Source: GYS-P2D sp964489125
GTDB lineage: Bacteria > Bacteroidota > Bacteroidia > Chitinophagales > Saprospiraceae
DNA length: 5,779 bases
NCBI GenBank assembly: GCA_964489125.1
Contig: CAZAXY010000175.1
Span: 1 to 5,779 of the forward strand
Reading direction: 5' to 3'
Shown: in pieces, positions 1 to 5,779 of the stretch
How the letters are laid out: every line of letters starts with the position of its first letter
Numbering within the stretch: position 1 is the first letter of the stretch
Program-made: the position numbers and the translations under genes
The notes under the pieces: generated by a model
Told to the model about the DNA's origin: nothing
Database searches by the model: none
What the model saw: only the letters and a program-made list of their open reading frames with translations

Positions 1-555
1 TTTGGCAGTGAAGTGTCACTATTTGTTAATGGAGAGGAGTTCGTAGATTATAAGTTTAGCGGGGGCACTCATGCCTCGCAGAATACTAAGTTTATGCATT
101 TTGGATTGGCAGATGCGGAACTTGTTGATTCGGTAGTCATTAGATGGCGATCTGGTATACAGACCAGATATGAAGATCTACCAGCTAATCAGTTTGTAAG
201 GCTCTTCGATGATAACAGCGATTTCTTTGTACTAGGATGTATGGATAGCGCTTCTTCTAATTTTAATCCTGATGCAGATATAGATTTTGGCTGTAGCACC
301 GATAGATCAACCAGTATTTTTGACATACCTGACATCGAGTGTCGTAATAGGCGTCAGTGTCCAGAGATCTTTGAACGTATAGAGATATTAAAAGTATTTG
401 ACCTAATGGGTCGAACATTGGCGACATTAGAACCACAAGATTTCCTGACGCAGGATTTGAATTCAGTGATCCGTAGTGCAGGACTACATATTGTGGTCGG
501 ATTCGATTCAGCGCAAAGACCAATCTATGCCGAGAAGGTAGTTATTGTCGATTAA
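1..555 (+). CDS. C-terminal part of an ASPIC/UnbV-domain secreted protein with a T9SS-like sorting domain (5' partial)
   Basis: The reading frame is open from base 1 with no convincing start; the GTG at 13 is internal to the conserved domain, so the gene begins upstream of the window. About 184 residues are visible. Residues 1-65 match the second half of the ASPIC/UnbV domain: a glycine-rich turn, then HFGLADAELVDSVVIRW, SG, and YEDLPANQFVRL. This domain normally follows FG-GAP/VCBS beta-propeller repeats in CRTAC1-like proteins, which are probably encoded upstream. Residues 79-99 form a Cys-bounded motif (GCMD, then NFNPDAD, then GCS) seen in many large extracellular Bacteroidota proteins. 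A second Cys pair (ECRNRRQC) follows. The last 60 residues (EILKVFDLMGR, then SAGLHIVV, then EKVVIVD) resemble a type A T9SS C-terminal sorting domain, but the usual PNP-containing first strand is not recognisable. Inference: the protein is exported by Sec, crosses the outer membrane by type IX secretion and is then released or anchored. Ligand and function are unknown. Confidence 0.85.
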   Translation, partial: FGSEVSLFVNGEEFVDYKFSGGTHASQNTKFMHFGLADAELVDSVVIRWRSGIQTRYEDLPANQFVRLFDDNSDFFVLGCMDSASSNFNPDADIDFGCSTDRSTSIFDIPDIECRNRRQCPEIFERIEILKVFDLMGRTLATLEPQDFLTQDLNSVIRSAGLHIVVGFDSAQRPIYAEKVVIVD

Positions 556-562
556 GTGATAT

Positions 563-594
563 ATGGACTTACATTCGAATGGACTTACAATCGA
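563..594. repeat. 16-bp tandem duplication carrying two 10-bp palindromes
   Basis: Copy 1 (563-578) is ATGGACTTACATTCGA and copy 2 (579-594) is ATGGACTTACAATCGA, with one difference (T574 versus A590). Each copy starts a perfect 10-bp palindrome: CATTCGAATG at 572-581 and CAATCGATTG at 588-597. The repeat sits at the junction of two convergent genes. Copy 2 contains the stop codon (585-587, read on the minus strand) and last codons of the beta-barrel gene. The palindromes have no loop, so they are unlikely to work as RNA hairpin terminators. A binding site or a simple local duplication are both possible. Confidence 0.8.
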
Positions 595-1256
595 TTGAGA
601 TCAATAGGAGCTTCTTCGATCTCTGATCTCTTGCCTAATTTTAATTTTAATCCAACACTCAATCCAATATTGTTCAAACTATTCCCGGCTAAATCATTGA
701 GCACTGTAGATAATCCGTACTGAAATTCAGTAAATAGGCTCGCATATCCATAACCAGTTTTAAAGTTAAGTTCTCCTCCTACATTTGCACCAATGTCCGT
801 TGAGTTCAATCCCCCATTCCCACCTATAGGGATATCTATCACTACGGGTTGCCCAATGCTGAAAAAGCGATTACGAGCTCCTAAAGCGAACCCTATAGAG
901 GGGCCTCCATATACCGCCCAAGTGAAATAATTACGCACTTCATAAGTGTATTTGACAAACACAGGTATATCCACATATCGCAGTCTTGTAGTAAACTGCG
1001 TCACGTTTCCTATTGTGCCGATACGAGTACCTTTGTCAACATACTGAGCTCCTACTTCTAGCCATATCTTATTAGCAAGTTTAGGCTCATAGCTGATTCC
1101 TCCAACAAAACCTATTATTGGGCTTCCTCCTGAATTTGTTTGAGAATATAGTGATGTACCTAACTTAAGATTGAAGTAATTTTGCGCATCTACCGAGATG
1201 AAGGGACCAACGGACAAAATTGCAGTTAGAACAAATGCATAAATGGAATATCTCAT
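585..1256 (-). CDS. PorT-family outer-membrane beta-barrel protein
   Basis: This is a 223-residue protein with a clear Sec signal peptide: MRYS, a hydrophobic core to about residue 20, and predicted cleavage after VDA (residue 24), leaving a mature start at QNYFNLKLG. The rest is alternating hydrophobic/polar beta-strands with Gly and aromatic turns, as in the PorT/OMP_b-brl_2 families: GFVGGISYEP (49-58), IWLEVGAQYVDKGT (64-77), the family hallmark RLRYVDIPVFVKYTYEV (91-107), YGGPSIGFALGAR (116-128), GANVGGELNF (156-165), LFTEFQYGLS (174-183) and NIGLSVGLKLKLG (196-208). The size suits an eight- or ten-stranded barrel. After the last strand there is a 15-residue polar tail (KRSEIEEAPIDLNRL) rather than a terminal aromatic residue. 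The ATG at 1256 is the only start that gives an intact signal peptide; no Shine-Dalgarno is seen. It lies convergent with the upstream ASPIC gene and divergent from the large lipoprotein gene. Family members are often annotated only as porin-family or outer-membrane beta-barrel proteins, so the specific role is unknown. Confidence 0.85.
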   Translation of the reverse strand: MRYSIYAFVLTAILSVGPFISVDAQNYFNLKLGTSLYSQTNSGGSPIIGFVGGISYEPKLANKIWLEVGAQYVDKGTRIGTIGNVTQFTTRLRYVDIPVFVKYTYEVRNYFTWAVYGGPSIGFALGARNRFFSIGQPVVIDIPIGGNGGLNSTDIGANVGGELNFKTGYGYASLFTEFQYGLSTVLNDLAGNSLNNIGLSVGLKLKLGKRSEIEEAPIDLNRL

Positions 1257-1322
1257 TAATTAAGTAGATTTAAAATTTATGAAAAGCGATTTCCACTTTC
1301 ATTCTTAATAATGGTGAGTTGA
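1257..1322. promoter_or_regulatory. divergent intergenic spacer, probable back-to-back promoters
   Basis: Only 66 bp separate the start codons of the minus-strand beta-barrel gene and the plus-strand lipoprotein gene, so both promoters must lie here or overlap coding sequence. The best plus-strand match to the Bacteroidota -7 motif TAnnTTTG is TAGATTTA at 1265-1272 (one mismatch), about 50 bases before the ATG at 1323. On the minus strand, TAAATTTT (1279 to 1272) also has one mismatch. The two overlap at base 1272, so transcription of the two genes could compete. No clear -33 element was found for either. Both assignments are weak in such AT-rich sequence. Confidence 0.3.
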
Positions 1323-4300
1323 ATGAAAAATCTCAATATAGATATTTTACATGTTCTGTTCTTCATTCTTTTATTAGTGATGATATCATTAATGGGCTGC
1401 AAGACAGATGGAGAAAATCAACAGAGTGTTGAGTTTGGTTTCGAGAAGGTGAAATCAGAACACTCTAATGTGACATTCAGTAATGACCTTACTCATGATG
1501 TCAATACCAAATTCAATCTTTTTGACTTCGATTACTTCTATAATGGCTCAGGTGTTGCGGTTATTGATGTCAACAACGATGATCTACCAGATCTATTTTT
1601 CACGGCCAATCAGGTTAATAATCGACTCTATCTAAACAAAGGAGATTTTGTATTTCAAGATATTACAGAGAGTGCTGGCATCAATGCTGGCAAACAGTGG
1701 GCAAATGGGGTCACTGTAGTCGATATTAATGGGGACGGACATCATGACATTTATATATCTCAGGGTGGTCCATATGAGTCTGGCAAAAGAAAGAACCTAC
1801 TATATGTCAATAATGGCGACTTAACATTTGCAGAACGAGCCGACTCTTTTGGATTAGCCGACCAGGGTATCAGCACACAATCAGCTTTTTTTGATTATGA
1901 CAGAGATGGCGACCTAGATTGTATTGTCATGAACGAAAGTTCATTGTACGGTTATGACCCTATTAGTTTTCAGCGCCGAATCTTAGAAAGGCCTCAAGAC
2001 TACTATGAAAGTTTCAGTCATCTCTATCGAAATGATGGTGGCAAGTTTATTGACGTGTCAAAAGAAGCAGGGATAACAAAGCCGACTTTTGGATTGGGAT
2101 TGGCGATTAGCGATATTAATGAAGATGGCTATCCAGATATCTATATCGCTAACGACTACTATTTGCCTGACAACCTGTACATCAACCGAAAGAATGGCTC
2201 GTTCAGTGATCGGATAAAGACGCATATCAATCACACCTCATTTTTTGGAATGGGAGTGGATATAGCAGATATTAATAATGACGGGGCGCAAGACATATTT
2301 GTGCTTGATATGGCGTCTCAAGATCATGTGCGAAGCAAAACGCTCATGGCCTCCATGGATGTGCCATCATTTAACCTTCTGACAGATGCGTTTGGGTTTG
2401 CGCATCAGTATATGTTCAATTCTTTACACCTTAATAATGAGCAAGGGCGCTTTGATAACATAGCGCATCTCGCTCAGGTGGCCAAGACCGACTGGAGTTG
2501 GACTGCATTAATGGAGGATCTTGATCTTGATGGCCATAGGGATATTTTTATCACCAATGGGTATCGTAAGTATGCGCTTGACAATGATTTCAAGGCAAAG
2601 GTCAATCAAGCTAGACAGGATCATAACGGTGATGTTCCTCAGAGTATTAAGCTAAAGCTTTATAATGAAATGCCTACTGAATCTTTGCCTAACATACTCT
2701 ACAGAAACACAGGAACTACCTCATTTGTCGATATAGCGGATCAAGTTGGATTATCAGAGTCAACGTATTCTAATGGTGCGGCATTAGTTGATTTAGATCG
2801 AGATGGTGATTTGGATATGGTCATTAATAATATTGACCAACCAGCATTGTTGTATCGTAACAATGCATCTGATGCAAATAACTACTTAAGTGTAGAGGTT
2901 TCAGAGCCTATACTCACTTGCAAAAGAATTGAAGCGCACTACCAGAACAAAACTATAACATATGAGCCTGGTATCACGAGAGGGTATCGATCAGCATTAG
3001 AACCAATAGCACACTTTGGTTTAGGGATGATAGAAGAGGTGGACTCCTTAATTGTGTATTGGACTGACGGCACAAGGTCTGTAAAGACCGATGTTGCGGC
3101 CAATCAAAAACTGAGCGTATCAAAGCAAACAGCTCAAACGTATGTAGAGCGAAGAGAACGTACTAAGTACAAGAGATTTTCACCATCAGCTTTAGGTATT
3201 AATTATAAGCATCAAGAAAATGAGTATGATGATTTTGACACTGAGATCTTGCTTCCTCAGAAGCAATCTACCATTGGTCCATGCATGGCTCAGGCCGACT
3301 TAAACGGTGACGGTGTTAGGGATTTCTACATAGGAGGCGCATCTGGACAGCCTGGAGTTTTGTACTTGAGTGATGGAGGATCTTTTAGCGCAAGTATTCA
3401 GGAAGCCTTTACCGCAGATGCAAATCACGAGGATGTTGATGCTTTATTTTTTGATATAAATGGGGATGGACACCAAGATCTCTATGTTATGAGTGGCGGT
3501 AACGAGCAGCCAGAAGGATCGGATTATTACCGAGACCGGATATACTTAAATACTGGCGATGGCACATATGTCAAGGATGATCAACCTGCCCTTGCTTCAA
3601 TTACTTATTCCGGCGGCGCCATACAAGCACTCGACTATGATGATGATGGAGATCAGGATATAATTGTGGGCAATAGAATTATCCCACAGTCTTATCCTAT
3701 TGCAGCTCCTTCCTTTCTATTGAGGAATGATGATGGGACGTTGATCGATGTAACTCAGGAGCACTTTGAGGATTTGTCTTCCGATCCAGAGATCATTAAT
3801 GACATTGAGCTATCCGATGTGGATAAGGATGGTGATACTGACGTCATGATAGTCGGTGAATGGTCAGGCATACGCTTATATATAAATCAAGGAGGTAAGT
3901 ATAAATTGTCTGAGCATGGCAATCTATCTGAACTTACTGGCTGGTGGTATAGTATTACCTCCACAGATATCAATGGAGATGGGATGGATGATTTTGTAAT
4001 CGGCAATGTTGGAAAGAATATCAAACACAAAGCCTCCAAGGATAAGCCATTTAAAATCTATGCCGAAGATTTTGATGAGACAGGTACTATAGATATTGTG
4101 TTGACTAGTCATTACAAAAATGAAGAAGTTCCTGTACGTGGTCGAGAGTGCTCAAGCCAGCAGATGCCATTCATTGCAGAGAAATTTGAAACCTATAATG
4201 AGTTTGCTAATGCATCTATTATAGATATATATGGCAAAGATGAAGTCTCCAACGCTTATGCACGAGAAGTGGTTACTTTCGAGTCGGTTATATTAATTGC

Positions 4301-4646
4301 TCAGTCAGACGGTAGTTATCATGTACAGTCATTACCTCATCAAGCGCAGGCTTTCCCAGCACTTAGTGGATTGTCTATAGATGTCAATGCTGACAATGTT
4401 GATGATCTTTTGCTACTTGGTAATATTTACAATACTGAAGTAGAAACACCTCGATTGGATGCTGGCACAGGCTTGGTTTTACTCTCTGATGGCGTGTCAG
4501 ACTATGAGGCGGGTTCGTGCCCAGACTATTGTTTTTATGCAACAGGTAATACTAAAGAGCTGCAGTCGATCGAGATCGGAAGCGAAAATTATCTTATTGC
4601 CTTAACTAATGATGGTGCTCCGAGCATGTTCCAAATAGATAATTAG
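1323..4646 (+). CDS. surface lipoprotein with FG-GAP/VCBS repeats and a central ASPIC/UnbV domain (CRTAC1-like)
   Basis: This is a 1107-residue protein. The N-terminus is a lipoprotein signal: MKNLN, a hydrophobic stretch 8-24, and lipobox LMGC with the lipidated Cys at residue 26. A TGA lies directly before the ATG in frame, so no earlier start is possible. Fourteen EF-hand-like Ca-binding loops (DxNxDGxxD type) begin at residues 82, 134, 191, 264, 316, 399, 490, 659, 711, 771, 832, 882, 916 and 1020; those at 82, 916 and 1020 are degenerate. Blade edges carry the usual LYLN/LYRN and F-D-(I/V)-x-x-x-x-G(I/L) signatures (111-120, 242-251, 468-477). Residues about 519-600 are an ASPIC/UnbV domain (YRSALEPIAHFGLG, VDSLIVYWTDGT, VAANQKL) with a shortened first half. 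The C-terminal part contains a family-typical block (RECSSQQMPF at 941-950, then YNEFANASIIDIYG). The inferred form is two Ca-stabilised beta-propellers around the ASPIC domain, anchored by lipid in the outer membrane. In Bacteroidota such proteins are widespread and mostly uncharacterised; the ligand is unknown. It is complete, with no frameshift. Confidence 0.9.
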   Translation: MKNLNIDILHVLFFILLLVMISLMGCKTDGENQQSVEFGFEKVKSEHSNVTFSNDLTHDVNTKFNLFDFDYFYNGSGVAVIDVNNDDLPDLFFTANQVNNRLYLNKGDFVFQDITESAGINAGKQWANGVTVVDINGDGHHDIYISQGGPYESGKRKNLLYVNNGDLTFAERADSFGLADQGISTQSAFFDYDRDGDLDCIVMNESSLYGYDPISFQRRILERPQDYYESFSHLYRNDGGKFIDVSKEAGITKPTFGLGLAISDINEDGYPDIYIANDYYLPDNLYINRKNGSFSDRIKTHINHTSFFGMGVDIADINNDGAQDIFVLDMASQDHVRSKTLMASMDVPSFNLLTDAFGFAHQYMFNSLHLNNEQGRFDNIAHLAQVAKTDWSWTALMEDLDLDGHRDIFITNGYRKYALDNDFKAKVNQARQDHNGDVPQSIKLKLYNEMPTESLPNILYRNTGTTSFVDIADQVGLSESTYSNGAALVDLDRDGDLDMVINNIDQPALLYRNNASDANNYLSVEVSEPILTCKRIEAHYQNKTITYEPGITRGYRSALEPIAHFGLGMIEEVDSLIVYWTDGTRSVKTDVAANQKLSVSKQTAQTYVERRERTKYKRFSPSALGINYKHQENEYDDFDTEILLPQKQSTIGPCMAQADLNGDGVRDFYIGGASGQPGVLYLSDGGSFSASIQEAFTADANHEDVDALFFDINGDGHQDLYVMSGGNEQPEGSDYYRDRIYLNTGDGTYVKDDQPALASITYSGGAIQALDYDDDGDQDIIVGNRIIPQSYPIAAPSFLLRNDDGTLIDVTQEHFEDLSSDPEIINDIELSDVDKDGDTDVMIVGEWSGIRLYINQGGKYKLSEHGNLSELTGWWYSITSTDINGDGMDDFVIGNVGKNIKHKASKDKPFKIYAEDFDETGTIDIVLTSHYKNEEVPVRGRECSSQQMPFIAEKFETYNEFANASIIDIYGKDEVSNAYAREVVTFESVILIAQSDGSYHVQSLPHQAQAFPALSGLSIDVNADNVDDLLLLGNIYNTEVETPRLDAGTGLVLLSDGVSDYEAGSCPDYCFYATGNTKELQSIEIGSENYLIALTNDGAPSMFQIDN

Positions 4647-4660
4647 GAATGGTTGTTGAT

Positions 4661-4682
4661 ATATTATAGTAAAATATAATAT
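4661..4682 (+). promoter_or_regulatory. all-A/T inverted repeat overlapping the recombinase start codon
   Basis: ATATTATA at 4661-4668 and TATAATAT at 4675-4682 are perfect 8-bp inverted repeats around the 6-base loop GTAAAA. The right arm ends on the A and T of the ATG at 4681, so in RNA the stem would partly cover the start codon. All eight pairs are A-U, so the hairpin would be only marginally stable. It could instead be a dyad operator or simply AT-rich start-site sequence. No Shine-Dalgarno is present in the 34-base gap. Confidence 0.4.
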
Positions 4683-5571
4683 GAAATGGCTGGTGAGTTT
4701 TGAAAAATACCTCAGATATGAGCGCAGATATTCAGACCATACAGTGCGATCCTACATCAATGACCTCGATCAGTTCTCAGTCTATCTTACTGCTCAGTTA
4801 GGAATGATAGATGAAATTGGATTGACGCATTTTCATGTAAGATCCTGGATAGTTCATTTGATGCAAGACAACTATACGGCCAAGACTGTCAACCGCAAGA
4901 TCTCTACGCTCAAAAGTTACTTTAAGTATTTGAAAAAGTCTGGCCATATTAGCAGCAACCCTACAGCTAAGGTTATCGCTCCGAAGATTGCTAAACGGCT
5001 ACCAGTCGTAGTAAGAGAGGAGCGAATAGAAGACTTGTTGGATCGAGAGATAGATCAAAACGATTTCGAAAGTGTGAGAAATCAATTAGTCATAGACTTA
5101 CTGTATACCACTGGAATTCGCCGTTCAGAATTAATTAACCTCAAAGTATCAGATATAAATCATTCTTTGCGGCAGATTAAAGTCATAGGTAAGGGAAATA
5201 AGGAGCGGATTATTCCTGTCAGCGACAAACTCCTAGAATCAATTAAATCCTACCAAGAGTTGAAGGAGTATGAGCAGTTAAATGAATCCATATTCCTCAT
5301 CACAACGAGAAAAGGCAAGAAGGCATATCCTAAGTTGATATATAATATTGTTCATGCACAGCTGTCATTAGTAAGCACAGTTAAAAAGAGAAGTCCACAT
5401 ATTCTGAGGCATAGTTTTGCCACCCATCTTGCCAATCAGGGTGCTGAGCTCAATGCAGTTAAAGAAATCATGGGCCATGCTAATTTATCAGCCACAGAAA
5501 TATATATGCACAACAGTATAGATAGGCTCAGATCAGTGTATCAACACGCCCATCCTAGATCAAAGGAATAA
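4681..5571 (+). CDS. xerC: XerC/XerD-type tyrosine recombinase
   Basis: This 296-residue protein has the length and two-domain layout of housekeeping Xer recombinases. Residues 1-95 are the SAM-like N-terminal core-binding domain (FEKYLRYERRYSDHTVRSY, then TVNRKISTLKSYFKYL). Residues 105-290 are the catalytic domain. All active-site residues are recognisable by alignment to XerD motifs: Arg147 in TTGIRRSEL, Lys171 in GKGNKER, His240 and Arg243 in SPHILRHSFATHL, His266 in IMGHANLS, and the nucleophile Tyr275 in ATEIYMH. The expected role is strand exchange at dif to resolve chromosome dimers, in the cytoplasm. The ATG at 4681 is chosen because an in-frame TGA at 4657 leaves no other standard start. 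It follows the lipoprotein gene by 34 bases on the same strand, probably by chance rather than as a functional operon. A tRNA-Thr follows 153 bases downstream. The symbol could equally be xerD; an island integrase is less likely because no extra arm-binding domain is present. Confidence 0.88.
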   Translation: MKWLVSFEKYLRYERRYSDHTVRSYINDLDQFSVYLTAQLGMIDEIGLTHFHVRSWIVHLMQDNYTAKTVNRKISTLKSYFKYLKKSGHISSNPTAKVIAPKIAKRLPVVVREERIEDLLDREIDQNDFESVRNQLVIDLLYTTGIRRSELINLKVSDINHSLRQIKVIGKGNKERIIPVSDKLLESIKSYQELKEYEQLNESIFLITTRKGKKAYPKLIYNIVHAQLSLVSTVKKRSPHILRHSFATHLANQGAELNAVKEIMGHANLSATEIYMHNSIDRLRSVYQHAHPRSKE

Positions 5572-5584
5572 ACTCAAGAAAAAA

Positions 5585-5633
5585 ACTGCAAAGCAACGTT
5601 TCCTTATTGTGGTAAAAAGCCTATTTTTGCAGT
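5585..5633 (+). terminator. possible weak stem-loop after the recombinase gene
   Basis: ACTGCAAA (5585-5592) and TTTGCAGT (5626-5633) are perfect 8-bp inverted repeats separated by 33 bases. An inner alternative is AAAAA/TTTTT at 5614-5618 and 5624-5628. The first arm starts 14 bases after the TAA stop. There is no GC-rich stem followed directly by a T run, so this is not a textbook intrinsic terminator; the long loop makes the call tentative. Confidence 0.25.
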
Positions 5634-5655
5634 CACTTTTCAGGGACGGCCTGAA

Positions 5656-5684
5656 TTGTTAAGATTTGACATTAGTTTTGCACG
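5656..5684 (+). promoter_or_regulatory. probable Bacteroidota-type promoter for tRNA-Thr
   Basis: TAGTTTTG at 5673-5680 matches the Bacteroidota -7 consensus TAnnTTTG exactly. Upstream TTG trinucleotides occur at 5656-5658 and 5666-5668, but neither has the expected spacing of about 17-19 bases, so the -33 element is weak. Transcription would start around 5685-5690, giving a leader of about 40 bases before the tRNA at 5725. It would also drive any genes that follow the tRNA outside the window. Confidence 0.45.
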
Positions 5685-5724
5685 TCTTTTAGTGGCTTTT
5701 TGCGACGATAGATGAGCGATTATT

Positions 5725-5779
5725 GCCAGCATAGCTCAGTTGGCCAGAGCAGCTGATTTGTAATCAGCGGGTCGGGGGT
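5725..5779 (+). tRNA. tRNA-Thr (anticodon TGT), 3' partial
   Basis: The 5' strand of the acceptor stem is GCCAGCA (5725-5731), followed by T8-A9. The D stem is GCTC (5734-5737) paired with GAGC (5747-5750), with D-loop AGTTGGCCA. The anticodon stem is GCTGA (5752-5756) paired with TCAGC (5764-5768), enclosing the 7-base loop TTTGTAA. The anticodon TGT at 5759-5761 reads ACA, threonine. A 5-base variable loop GGGTC follows and the T stem begins with GGGGG at 5774. The window ends there, so the T loop and 3' acceptor strand are missing. Confidence 0.93.

Noticed and set aside
13..15. GTG as the true start of the first protein
   Set aside because: The frame is open to base 1 and the GTG falls within the conserved ASPIC domain, so the gene almost certainly begins upstream.
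263..523. 86-codon minus-strand open frame
   Set aside because: It lies antisense inside the ASPIC/T9SS protein, has no recognisable domain or signal, and the plus-strand frame has clear homology motifs.
597..623. GAGATC / GATCTC inverted repeat as a terminator for the convergent genes
   Set aside because: It is a 6-bp stem with a 15-base loop, no following T run, and lies inside the coding end of the beta-barrel gene; chance is the simplest explanation.
3924..4112. 62-codon minus-strand open frame
   Set aside because: It is antisense within a conserved part of the FG-GAP lipoprotein, and shows no protein-like features of its own.
1323..4646. Recurring GATATTAATG-like DNA words as a nucleotide repeat array
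   Set aside because: They encode the repeated D-I-N Ca-binding loops; the DNA similarity follows from the protein repeats and the copies are irregularly spaced.
4681..5779. Genomic-island integrase next to a tRNA attachment site
   Set aside because: A tyrosine recombinase beside a tRNA suggests an island, but the protein has the length and motifs of housekeeping Xer, the tRNA is downstream and oriented as a normal core locus, and no att-like direct repeat of the visible tRNA sequence was found in the window.

Overview
The window looks like chromosomal DNA from a member of the phylum Bacteroidota, perhaps a marine or environmental saprospirian or flavobacterial lineage. The evidence is AT-rich DNA, starts without a convincing Shine-Dalgarno sequence, a protein ending in a T9SS-type sorting domain, a PorT-like outer-membrane beta-barrel, large FG-GAP/VCBS plus ASPIC/UnbV surface proteins, and a match to the Bacteroidota -7 promoter motif (TAnnTTTG) ahead of a tRNA. 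The phylum is fairly secure; the finer placement is inference.

Layout. Bases 1-555 (+) are the 3' end of a gene whose start lies outside the window: an ASPIC/UnbV domain, a Cys-bounded 'GCMD' motif and a degenerate T9SS C-terminal domain. A convergent gene at 585-1256 (-) encodes a secreted PorT-family beta-barrel. The two 3' ends are only 29 bases apart, and the junction carries a 16-bp tandem duplication containing two 10-bp palindromes. A 66-bp divergent spacer leads to 1323-4646 (+), a 1107-residue lipoprotein with fourteen Ca-binding-loop motifs, seven on each side of a central ASPIC/UnbV domain. Next, 34 bases downstream, is a complete tyrosine recombinase of the XerC/XerD type at 4681-5571 (+), whose start codon lies in an all-A/T inverted repeat. 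A 153-base spacer with a probable promoter leads to a tRNA-Thr(TGT) cut by the window end.

Function. The left part (1-4646) is a small cell-envelope cluster: two FG-GAP/ASPIC-type proteins that appear to reach the surface by different routes (T9SS secretion and lipoprotein export), with a beta-barrel between them. Nothing in the sequence identifies their ligand. The right part (xerC, tRNA-Thr) is core chromosome: chromosome-dimer resolution and translation. I see no CRISPR array, insertion sequence, toxin-antitoxin pair or defence system. The most notable features are structural: the 7+7 propeller arrangement, the covarying paired palindromes and the hairpin over the recombinase start.
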